DNA from: Pseudomonadota bacterium
GTDB lineage: Bacteria > Pseudomonadota > Gammaproteobacteria > Xanthomonadales > SZUA-38
Direction of reading: 5' to 3'
Assembly: GCA_039033415.1 (NCBI GenBank)
Contig: JBCCCR010000003.1
Span: 62,001-126,000, forward strand
DNA: 64,000 bases
The stretch's first letter is position 1. Every line of letters begins with the position of its first letter. The position numbers were made by a program, and so were the translations under genes. This document shows positions 17,241 to 24,554 of the stretch, piece after piece. A model generated the notes under the pieces. That model ran no database searches. It was not told the DNA's origin and worked only from the letters and a program-made list of their open reading frames with translations.

Positions 17241-19050
17241 TGTGGCCAATACACCTGAAGTGCGCCCGGCGGCGGCCCAAGGTGAGGCCAACGGCTTTCG
17301 GCAGGTGATGAGCATCCTCCATACTTGGTCGAGCTTATTGCCAATCTGGGTGCTCTATTTCGTCTTTATCACAGGATCAGTCGGCTACTTCCGATTTGAA
17401 GTGAACAATTGGATGACGCCAGAGGTTGTGCATGTGGGCGGGACGGTCGACGACGCAATCACGATCGAACATGCGGTCAAATATCTAAACCAAAATGCGG
17501 CCGGAGCATCGAAATGGACGGTCAGTTTTCCAAGCGGGCGCAAAGAGACGGCGCACATGCGTTGGTACAGAACGCTAGCACCGGAGGAATTGCAGACGCT
17601 AACTCCAGACGAGCAGCGTGCGCTGCGCGAGAGTAATCAGGGCAGCCTCGATTACGACCCGATTTCCGGCGTCACTTATGGTGACGAGGTTCGGGATACG
17701 GGCGGCGGCGATCGGATCTACCGGATGCACTATATTCTGCATTATCTGCCGCTGACTCTTGCTAAGAAACTTGTGATCATATGCACCATCCTGATGTTTG
17801 TCGCATTGATCTCGGGCATCGTTATCCATAAGAAAATCTTTAGAGATTTCTTCACTTTCCGCCCTGCAAAGGGTCAGCGCAGCTGGCTCGATGTTCACAA
17901 TATCTTTTCCGTCATGACCCTGCCATTCCAGCTGATGATCACTTACAGCGGCATGCTTTTTTTCGTCGGTTCGATTATGCCTTTGGTTGCCTACGGGCCG
18001 GCCGCAACGCTCGGCTTTGATGTAGAAAACGCCTTGAGTGCATTCAGCTCGCCCCAGACAAGACTGTCCCCCAAGAACAAGAAACTCTACGATCTTGTTG
18101 TGGCGGAAACCCTGGGGGTTTCAGGTTCTGTCTCCTCGCAACCGACAGGTGTAAAAACAAACATGGTGCCCCTGCCGTCGTTGCTTTCAGATTTCCGCAA
18201 CCGTTATCCGGGTCAACGCGTTTCCTACCTCTCACTCGTTCATCCCAACGATGAGAGTGCAACCGTGACGATACAGTCCTCTCTAGGTTTGGATGGCAAA
18301 CCGACGGCCAAAGAAACCTACAGTGCAACGACCGGCGAGTTGTTGAGCGACCCTTCGCGAGAAAAACTGGGTAGCGTTTCGGGAGATGTACGGAATGTTG
18401 TGCTAAGCCTACACGAAGGACGCTTCTCGCCAATTGCCTTGCGTTGGCTTTATTTTCTGTCAGGTTTGGCAGGTGCAGCTATGATAGCCTCCGGCGCGGT
18501 TTTATGGGTAAGCAAAAGAAGACAGGCATACGAATCGAAGCTCAAGCGCTTTTCGAAGAAAACTGGCGATACAAAAGCGGCGAACGCAGCACCCGAACTC
18601 GGCAATGGCGTGGTTTTTGTCGAGCGCATGAACGTAGCTACCATCATAGGCCTGCCGATTGGAGTTGCCGGCTACTTCCTCGCCAACCGCCTCATCCCGG
18701 TTGCAATGGAGAACCGTGCAAGTCTTGAGGCGGATGCGATGTTCGCCGCATGGGCGCTGACTTTCGTTATAGCAGCGATCCGCCCTCGGACGCGTATTTG
18801 GCCAGAACTGATGTGGGTCGCATGCTTTTCTTATGCCGCGATCCCCCTCATCAATGCGTTCACCACTGACAGGCACCTGGGTAAGAGTCTTTGGGCCGGC
18901 GACTGGATGATGGCAGGTTTTGATCTGACGATGTTTGCAACCGCGGCCCTGTTCTTGCTTGCGGCGCGTCGAAGCGCTGCGCATCAAGAAGATGTCCAAC
19001 CCGAGAAAAGACCTGCAAACCAGCAGCCGATCCTAGACCCTGCAGAATGA
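17215..19050 (+). CDS. PepSY-domain membrane protein (siderophore-iron reductase type)
   Basis: A 611-residue inner-membrane protein. Membrane segments lie near 40-60, 205-228, 245-268 (H-N-I-F-S-V-M-T-L-P-F), 420-440 and four near the C-terminus. Periplasmic PepSY segments lie between them. Members near TonB receptors (FoxB-like) reduce ferric siderophores in the periplasm; the family histidines (for example in L-H-T-W and V-H-N-I) would hold heme. The frame is open back to 17128, but that stretch is cysteine-rich shadow sequence of the preceding gene; ATG 17215 or GTG 17242 is the likely start. It overlaps the next gene by 4 nt. Confidence 0.82.
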   Translation: MSENHWAVNVANTPEVRPAAAQGEANGFRQVMSILHTWSSLLPIWVLYFVFITGSVGYFRFEVNNWMTPEVVHVGGTVDDAITIEHAVKYLNQNAAGASKWTVSFPSGRKETAHMRWYRTLAPEELQTLTPDEQRALRESNQGSLDYDPISGVTYGDEVRDTGGGDRIYRMHYILHYLPLTLAKKLVIICTILMFVALISGIVIHKKIFRDFFTFRPAKGQRSWLDVHNIFSVMTLPFQLMITYSGMLFFVGSIMPLVAYGPAATLGFDVENALSAFSSPQTRLSPKNKKLYDLVVAETLGVSGSVSSQPTGVKTNMVPLPSLLSDFRNRYPGQRVSYLSLVHPNDESATVTIQSSLGLDGKPTAKETYSATTGELLSDPSREKLGSVSGDVRNVVLSLHEGRFSPIALRWLYFLSGLAGAAMIASGAVLWVSKRRQAYESKLKRFSKKTGDTKAANAAPELGNGVVFVERMNVATIIGLPIGVAGYFLANRLIPVAMENRASLEADAMFAAWALTFVIAAIRPRTRIWPELMWVACFSYAAIPLINAFTTDRHLGKSLWAGDWMMAGFDLTMFATAALFLLAARRSAAHQEDVQPEKRPANQQPILDPAE

Positions 19051-19340
19051 AGTTGCTTGTGTCAGTCCCGCTGATCTTTGCAGGCTGTATCTGCCTTTGT
19101 TTGTCGCTCGAAAAGCACTTCCTGGTTCTGATGCAAAAGTCTTTGGCCGGCCACCAAAGAATCGGATTGCGTGCTACAGGATACGTATTGCTCTTAGCCA
19201 GTCTTGTGGTGGCATTTATCGGCGGTAGTTTTCTTGGTTTCGTCTATTGGTTTGGCCTGTTTTCGCTGGTCGCAATACCCATACCGTTCCTTCTCACTCG
19301 ATTTGCTCGGTCACTCAGTGTCACGAGCCGACCTGAATAA
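19047..19340 (+). CDS. Small membrane protein, DUF3325-like
   Basis: A 97-residue hydrophobic protein with three membrane segments, starting at an ATG that overlaps the PepSY stop (ATGA). The shape (a histidine between the first two segments, K-H-F-L-V-L-M, then G-L-R-A-T-G-Y) and the location at the end of a DUF3649-PepSY series fit DUF3325, a family confined to iron-uptake operons. The role is likely structural within the same reductase complex. Confidence 0.7.
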   Translation: MKLLVSVPLIFAGCICLCLSLEKHFLVLMQKSLAGHQRIGLRATGYVLLLASLVVAFIGGSFLGFVYWFGLFSLVAIPIPFLLTRFARSLSVTSRPE

Positions 19341-19865
19341 TAACAACGGGACATAATGGATCATGGGGCCAAACTGCAGGGTCCGGCTCCGCCGCATTTC
19401 TTCCACGTTTGCCTTGATAGAGGAAATTTTGCACGTTTTCAGCTGCGGCGATAGGCGTCTTGGGGCCTGCGAAAGGGAGGGCAATAAGACCCTGCCCCAA
19501 CAACGGCACAAGCGCCGCAGATTTTTGGCGGTGGCGTTAGATGCATAACCAGCTAGGTGACTTGGCACGGACCATTGGGCTCTGGTTTTGCGTTGACAAA
19601 CCAGAGTTCCATCACATTTCGTCTGCCGCGATGTGGAGACCCTGCAATAGCCCGGGGTCAGTATCCCGGGGTCAGGACCAGGCGTCAGATCGAGTTGGAC
19701 TCGGAAATTGGTTCCGTCCCCCCCATGGGTTCCTGCGATGGGTTCGTCTAGGCACAAGTGTTGTTTCGGTGTTGTGTTGCCAACCAACCATGCCTTGACC
19801 AGTTGCAGCCGGTCCTCCAGCCAACAATAATGCGCGTAAGACCTTCCAGGAGGGACCGTATCTCT
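19341..19865. other. Gene-free stretch with mobile-element debris
   Basis: About 525 bases without a convincing gene on either strand. Open frames exist, including a 237-codon one on the minus strand, but they show no family features and read as low-quality sequence rich in arginine, cysteine and serine. The interior holds a duplicated GGGGTCAG motif and an AAATTGGTTCCGTCCCC block (listed separately), of the type found beside IS200-like/RAYT elements. Confidence 0.55.
19651..19724 (+). repeat. GGGGTCAG direct repeat and RAYT-flank-like motif
   Basis: CCCGGGGTCAG occurs at 19651-19661 and again at 19665-19675, three bases apart. About 30 nt later AAATTGGTTCCGTCCCC appears at 19705-19721. From memory, such GGGGTCAG and 'TTCCGTCCCC' strings are common beside genes for REP-associated (IS200-like) tyrosine transposases. 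No transposase gene is present, so this would be a remnant. Confidence 0.45.
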
Positions 19866-20177
19866 GTGGCCACCTACGCTGTGCGTATCCTTGTCAAAGG
19901 GCCATTGATTGATTCGGCTGATGGTGACCGATTTGCCGGCGCCTACAGCAATCGCTACGTCTCTGCTACCGATGAGGTTTTGGCCAAAAAACGAGCGCTG
20001 GAAGCGCTCAGACAAGAACGACAATTCCGCGCCCTTAGACGGGGCAACGGAATTGATGAGCCAGAAACGGAAATTGACTCCGTGCGCAGAGCCTCTTGGC
20101 TAGAAGGACTGAGTAGTAGCGACGCACTGGTCCTGTGCCGGGACAAATCACCGGCACTGACCAAGCGCGAATTTTAA
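19866..20177 (+). CDS. Small conserved-looking protein of unknown function
   Basis: A 103-residue product starting at GTG, with a strong AGGAGG about 12 nt upstream. It starts Y-A-V-R-I-L-V-K-G-P-L-I-D and continues with G-D-R-F-A-G-A-Y-S-N-R-Y-V-S-A; a charged helix (K-K-R-A-L-E-A-L-R-Q-E) and a serine-rich tail follow. The pattern 'x-V-x-G-x-x-I-D ... F-x-x-x-Y-x-N-x-x-V-x-A' looks like a real small alpha/beta fold, and I believe similar small proteins occur in related bacteria, but I cannot name a family. The frame is open further upstream without protein-like sequence. It converges with the bicarbonate transporter. Confidence 0.5.
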   Translation: MATYAVRILVKGPLIDSADGDRFAGAYSNRYVSATDEVLAKKRALEALRQERQFRALRRGNGIDEPETEIDSVRRASWLEGLSSSDALVLCRDKSPALTKREF

Positions 20178-20186
20178 TTTAAGACC

Positions 20187-21797
20187 TCACGGACCGAGGC
20201 GTCCACCACCGGTCTCCTCAAAGACCTCAGCATCTTCTTCCTCATCCAGAGCCGCCAGGTGTTCGCGGTCGAAGAACTTCGGCAACGAGCGGCGGATGGG
20301 CACCAGCATCGCAATCAGCACCGGAAACAGCAGGCCCAACGGGCTCGACTTCAGAACCCACAGAGCCGCAAGACAAACCACCTGAATGGCGGTGAAGGCA
20401 TGTACAACCTTCATCGGGACCTTTCCGATGAAATGGTGCGATGTGGGGTAAAGCCGCGGATCCATTGCCCACATTTTGACTCGCTCAAAGAACTCGTTTC
20501 CGGCAAGGGTGGCGAATCCCATAAACAGGAACAGGCCAAACAGCACCGACATCGGGATAGTTGCCACAAGCGGCAGGAACAGCAGCGATGCACCGATCAG
20601 GGCGTGCACTAGCAGCGGCGACATCCGATTTTCGCGAACCGACACAATTTCTTCGCGAACTTGCCCGCCGGTGTCCACAACGCGGTGGGTCGCCAGACTG
20701 CGAACGTGGTTCAGCGAGTGCACGGTTGCGGCGACGATCCAGGGCAGACCGAAAAGCGAACAGACCAGTACGATCAGCCCCACGATGAAAAGATCGAGGT
20801 GATAACCACTGCCTTTCTTGAGCTTGTGATGTTTGGCATTGACCAGACGCGTGGTGATGTTCTGGTCGAGAAAGAGCAGCACAACCGCCAAAATAGCCGG
20901 CACGATCGACGCAAACCAGATCCAGGTCGGCACCGCAAACATGTCCACCATCCACGGCCGTCCAGTTGTCGTTCCCAGCGTTTCCGGAACTTCAGCGTGA
21001 CTGCGTGGCACCTCGTTCATCAGGATGGCGATGATCGTCATCACCACGATAGAGATGGCCGGACCAAAATCAGCGAGAAAGTCCCGAACCCACCACCGCA
21101 GATAGGACGAGTTACGGAACCACTGCAGCGTGCGCGCCACCACAAACGTGCCGATCGCGAGCACAAGGCCGAGCAGGGCAGCGTCATAGGGGGTGTCTGG
21201 GTCGGTGAAGCCCGCCGAAATGTCGGTGACCGCTTCGACAATAAAAATCACGGCGATCAGCGCCGCGAAAATTTCATCGGTGAAGCGAGTAAAAAACCGC
21301 ATCAACGCGCTAGCGTCGATCACGGCTAAAAGCATTAGCAGAAGGCCGGACCAGACGCCGACCCAGGCATAGGTGGGCAGAAATTCGAGCCCCAGATCCC
21401 CCGTCGTCTGATAAAGCAGCGCGGTAAAAATCACGATGGGGCCGGTGCCGCCAAGAATTGTCAGCGGTTGGCCGGAAAGCAGCGCGAAGGCCACACCACC
21501 CGCGGCGGTGGCGATCATCATTTCGGTCGTGCCGATCTGTCCGTCGGTTAGGAAACCGGTCAACGCACCAAACGCAATGGCATTTGCCAGACATGCGAAG
21601 TACAGAAACAGGGTCGAGCCGAGAACCTTGCTGTGCATTCCCTGGCGAAAGTCATCGACGTACCAGACAAGGCGACGTTTTAAATCGTCCGTCAAACCAC
21701 CGGCGAATCGTCCGGTGTAGCGTAAGCCATCGTCGTTTGCGGTGGCGTTGGCCACGTCGCTCGCATCATTTGAACCCGCGTCTGTCGTTGTTGCCAT
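20187..21797 (-). CDS. SLC4-type bicarbonate/anion transporter
   Basis: A 536-residue inner-membrane protein with 12-14 predicted segments. The sequence matches the HCO3- transporter (band 3/SLC4) membrane domain: F-G-G-L-type entry as F-A-G-G-L-T-D-D-L-K-R-R, then L-F-L-Y-F-A-C-L-A-N-A-I-A-F-G, L-L-S-G-Q-P-L-T-I-L-G-G-T-G-P, and the C-terminal L-F-G-L-F-L-F-M-G. The eukaryotic cytoplasmic N-terminal domain is absent. It probably moves bicarbonate, possibly with sodium or in exchange for chloride; direction cannot be read. It stands alone, convergent with the small unknown gene. Confidence 0.88.
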   Translation of the reverse strand: MATTTDAGSNDASDVANATANDDGLRYTGRFAGGLTDDLKRRLVWYVDDFRQGMHSKVLGSTLFLYFACLANAIAFGALTGFLTDGQIGTTEMMIATAAGGVAFALLSGQPLTILGGTGPIVIFTALLYQTTGDLGLEFLPTYAWVGVWSGLLLMLLAVIDASALMRFFTRFTDEIFAALIAVIFIVEAVTDISAGFTDPDTPYDAALLGLVLAIGTFVVARTLQWFRNSSYLRWWVRDFLADFGPAISIVVMTIIAILMNEVPRSHAEVPETLGTTTGRPWMVDMFAVPTWIWFASIVPAILAVVLLFLDQNITTRLVNAKHHKLKKGSGYHLDLFIVGLIVLVCSLFGLPWIVAATVHSLNHVRSLATHRVVDTGGQVREEIVSVRENRMSPLLVHALIGASLLFLPLVATIPMSVLFGLFLFMGFATLAGNEFFERVKMWAMDPRLYPTSHHFIGKVPMKVVHAFTAIQVVCLAALWVLKSSPLGLLFPVLIAMLVPIRRSLPKFFDREHLAALDEEEDAEVFEETGGGRLGP

Positions 21798-21913
21798 GAG
21801 ATCTGGTTTTCACCCTCGTATGCTGTCAGCAGATACCGGAATTATTAGTCATGCATTCACGGTCATGTTATACCATTCATGACATTCGTTCGCAATGGTG
21901 TTAGGCTTTTCAC

Positions 21914-22201
21914 ATGAACGCTGGCTGGACCTTTCTTACTAATCACGCACATGTGCTGTTGAGCCTCGCCGCAAATCCCGACGCAACGATGCGTGAGGTG
22001 GCCGAGCGAGTGGGTATCACCGAGCGCGCGGCGCACCGCATCGTCAGCGACCTTGAGAACGAGGGAGCGCTCACACGCCATCGCAACGGCCGGCGCAACC
22101 ATTATGAGATTCGGCAGGAGTTCCCGCTGCGACATCCCATTGAGAAACACTGCTCGATCGGACAGCTTGTGGCCATGGTGGCGCGCGGTGAAAAAAATTG
22201 A
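21914..22201 (+). CDS. Winged-helix transcriptional regulator (MarR/ArsR-like)
   Basis: A 95-residue protein that is almost only a winged helix: L-S-L-A-A-N-P-D-A-T-M-R-E-V-A-E-R-V-G-I-T-E-R-A (first helices), then the recognition helix A-A-H-R-I-V-S-D-L-E and the wing R-H-R-N-G-R-R-N-H-Y. There is no separate ligand domain. It is transcribed away from the SLC4 gene and precedes an NTF2-like gene by about 125 nt, so it may regulate either. Promoter-like AT-rich DNA lies just upstream (21840-21900). Confidence 0.8.
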   Translation: MNAGWTFLTNHAHVLLSLAANPDATMREVAERVGITERAAHRIVSDLENEGALTRHRNGRRNHYEIRQEFPLRHPIEKHCSIGQLVAMVARGEKN

Positions 22202-22326
22202 CTCCTGGGGTGTCGAGACGTCCTCAACACCCCAGGCTTTCACATCATTCGAAACGCATAAACCAGCCCTGGGCCTGGCGAGTCGAATCGAATGTTTCTT
22301 TACCTTTCCAAGAACGGAGATCACGA

Positions 22327-22830
22327 ATGATCAGCGATACTGGCTCTAACGCCGCCATCACCGAACAAGAACTGGCTGACGCCCGAAAAATCTGGGGCGA
22401 TGCCCTCGTTGCGGTATCAAAAGCTTACGAGGATGGTGGTATCGACGCCGCAACAGAAGTTGCCAACGGCGCGCTTGATGCAGCCTACGCCTACGAGATG
22501 GGCCCGGTTCTGTTCAAGCCGACGCTGGCGAGCGGAGAAAAGACCTTCCGACCCACTCGAGAAGGTGCGCTGTCCTATTTTGTCGGCCACAACGACCAGT
22601 ATCCTCTTGACGGTGGATTCGGGATTAAGGGGTGGCGCACCGTTGTGTCCGAAACCTCAGCGAGCTTCATCCAGGGCGACGTGGCCATGTGGATGGGTTG
22701 GGTGACGTTTACCGACAAGGACGGCAATATCACCAAAGTAGACAAGAGCTGGGGCTACAAGAAAGACGCCGCTGGCACTCTCCGCATCGTGCTGCATCAC
22801 TCTTCACTGCCGTACGATCCGGCCGCCTAA
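22327..22830 (+). CDS. NTF2/SnoaL-like small protein
   Basis: A 167-residue protein without a signal peptide. The body alternates helices and a curved sheet as in NTF2-like proteins: a helical N-terminus, then A-L-S-Y-F-V-G-H-N, W-M-G-W-V-T-F-T-D-K-D-G and L-R-I-V-L-H-H-S-S-L-P-Y at the end. That last segment is typical of family members annotated as calcium/calmodulin-kinase association-like or as amidohydrolase-adjacent SnoaL proteins. A longer frame begins at 22198, overlapping the regulator stop, but the ATG at 22327 has a preceding purine-rich AACGGAGA and gives the normal fold. Function unknown. Confidence 0.7.
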   Translation: MISDTGSNAAITEQELADARKIWGDALVAVSKAYEDGGIDAATEVANGALDAAYAYEMGPVLFKPTLASGEKTFRPTREGALSYFVGHNDQYPLDGGFGIKGWRTVVSETSASFIQGDVAMWMGWVTFTDKDGNITKVDKSWGYKKDAAGTLRIVLHHSSLPYDPAA

Positions 22831-22983
22831 GATGCCGGCCTCGCGTCGTTGCAACGGCGCGTAGGGGTCTGCATCAATCGCTGCGACATGGAGCGCTTCC
22901 AGTGGGTAAGCGCTCCCACTCAAAACCAGGGCATGATTTCGGGGTGGAGACGAGACCGCTTCGGCCTCTCATCTCTTCCCCTT

Positions 22984-23880
22984 TTACTCTGACCCCAAAA
23001 TTTCAGATTCAAGGCCCGCTTTATCACCAATGTCTCGGCGAAACTGGTCGGACCAGGCCACGCTGGCGGATCGGGACGTAGAGACGAATCGCGTGGCACC
23101 AACCGCGCGGAGTGCCCACAAGCCGAGCGCCTTGTCCGCCGTGCGGCGCCCATAGAGCGCTCCAAGCAGGTTTAGCAGTTGATGCTCCGGGTTTTCCCGG
23201 AGCGCCTCGTAGCTGACATCGAGGCAGGGAAGCTGCATATCCCGCAGAAATCCATCCAGGTGATTCTCGGCCCGGACCAGGGTCTGGTAGTGAGGAAGGA
23301 CCGCTTCATAACGATACGTTAGCGCGTCCGACTCACCAGCGGATTCTGGGTCGCCATGCTCGGAAGGCGGCAACACCGCGACTTTGCGATCCGCCGACCT
23401 GTGATTAAACCGATGCCAGACTCCCGACTGAATCGCCAGGTAACGAGAGACGGCCTGCGACGCTCGATCGGTCCTTTGAAGCCGGATGAGTACGGGGTTC
23501 TTTGCCTGGAACAGATTCGCCAAACGGGTTTTCTGCTCTTCTGACAACGCCTTTTCGACGTGAAGCATCGAGTCCCAGATCAGCTTGGTTCCGATTCGAG
23601 GCACCCATGCGTCGCGGTTCAACGCCTGGTCGAGGGGCTCAATAAACCGGCCAAAATCTCGCTGTCCATCGAGAAAGGCCTTAACGTGTTCCGGCCTGAC
23701 GTCTTCCCGGATCGGGTGGCATTTCAGTGAGCGCGTCAACAGGTCACAGAGCCAGGTGCTACCAGAGCGCGAAGTCGTCAACACCACGACATGCGGCGAC
23801 CGTTCTCTGCGCCGCAGTCCATAGGTAAAGCCGGATTCCAAGCTTCGAGCAGTTTCGCCCAGTAACGATCGCAGAGGCAC
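22984..23880 (-). CDS. Stf0-like sulfotransferase
   Basis: A 298-residue protein with the PAPS 5'-phosphosulfate loop T-T-S-R-S-G-S-T-W-L (about residues 35-44) and a later 3'-phosphate region (I-R-L-Q-R-T-D-R-A-S-Q-A-V-S), both typical of bacterial Stf0 sulfotransferases. It would transfer sulfate to a lipid or sugar. The last codons (I-L-G-S-E-stop) are encoded by ATTTTGGGGTCAGAGTAA, a string that is also a common repeat motif, so the original 3' end may have been replaced. It lies directly upstream of the SixA-like gene on the minus strand in map order; the latter starts upstream and its stop is 2 nt before this start. Confidence 0.8.
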   Translation of the reverse strand: MPLRSLLGETARSLESGFTYGLRRRERSPHVVVLTTSRSGSTWLCDLLTRSLKCHPIREDVRPEHVKAFLDGQRDFGRFIEPLDQALNRDAWVPRIGTKLIWDSMLHVEKALSEEQKTRLANLFQAKNPVLIRLQRTDRASQAVSRYLAIQSGVWHRFNHRSADRKVAVLPPSEHGDPESAGESDALTYRYEAVLPHYQTLVRAENHLDGFLRDMQLPCLDVSYEALRENPEHQLLNLLGALYGRRTADKALGLWALRAVGATRFVSTSRSASVAWSDQFRRDIGDKAGLESEILGSE

Positions 23881-23881
23881 G

Positions 23882-24445
23882 CTAAACCCTCAGTTCCTTT
23901 GCGCCCGGCAAATCCTTGGGTCGGATAAACCGCACCAGTCGCCCTGCTGGCAATTGGGCCTGTAGCTGCGTTACTGATTGGCGCCCCACCATTTGCTGTA
24001 GAGGCAGATCGAATTCCGCCAGTGCGCCGGTTGGGAACTTAGCGTGCATCCGTGCGACATCATCCGGATCGCCTTCGCAACAGAGCAAGAGGGCAAGGTC
24101 GTGCATCCCAGGATTGTGCCCGACCAGCATGACTCTGCCGCCTTCGTCCCCGTGCGCCCCTTCGATGGCTATGGACAAAAGCGTTAGTTCGTCGGCGTGG
24201 TAGAGGCCGGCGTGGCTGGTCAGTGGGGTCTGTTGATCGAAAGACTCGCAAAAAAGGCGGGCCGTGGCTATCGCTCGTTCGGCGGTAGAGCTGATGACCC
24301 GGTCGATACGTAGATCGGAACTAGCAAAGTGCGCGCCCATCGCAGGGGCTGCGCGCTCGCCCCGACCGGCGAGCGGGCGGTCATGATCGCGAAGTCCCGG
24401 GTGGTCCCAGGAGGATTTGGCATGTCGAAGAAGAAGAATTCGCAT
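23882..24445 (-). CDS. SixA-like histidine phosphatase
   Basis: A 187-residue histidine-phosphatase-fold protein. The catalytic motif L-L-R-H-A-K-S-S-W lies at the very N-terminus, followed by D-R-P-L-A-G-R-G, the arginine segment S-S-T-A-E-R-A and the second histidine in L-V-G-H-N-P-G. SixA-type enzymes remove phosphate from phosphohistidine on HPt domains. The frame is open to 24469, but the ATG at 24445 (M-R-I-L-L-L) puts the motif at the usual place. Two nt separate it from the sulfotransferase gene, with which it is likely co-transcribed. Confidence 0.85.
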   Translation of the reverse strand: MRILLLRHAKSSWDHPGLRDHDRPLAGRGERAAPAMGAHFASSDLRIDRVISSTAERAIATARLFCESFDQQTPLTSHAGLYHADELTLLSIAIEGAHGDEGGRVMLVGHNPGMHDLALLLCCEGDPDDVARMHAKFPTGALAEFDLPLQQMVGRQSVTQLQAQLPAGRLVRFIRPKDLPGAKELRV

Positions 24446-24554
24446 AGGGCGTACACATTTCGTACGCAATCCTACCGGATAACTGCCTCAGCGAGCCTAG
24501 AAAATCAGTTCCGATCCACTCGTTCGTGTGTCCGTGTGACTAGCCTATCGCCAG

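Noticed and set aside
17519-17529. GGTCAGTTTTC inside the PepSY gene, as a possible second IS21-like end
   Set aside because: It is part of well-conserved-looking coding sequence (W-T-V-S-F-P-S-G) and is a single copy.
19534-19550. GCGTTAGATGCATAACC, resembling the right half of an integron attC site
   Set aside because: GTTAGAT fits the GTTRRRY core, but no RYYYAAC partner lies at a suitable distance and there is no cassette series or integrase.
19311-20024. A 237-codon open frame on the minus strand
   Set aside because: It has no domain, signal or Shine-Dalgarno, and an arginine/cysteine/serine-rich text typical of chance frames.
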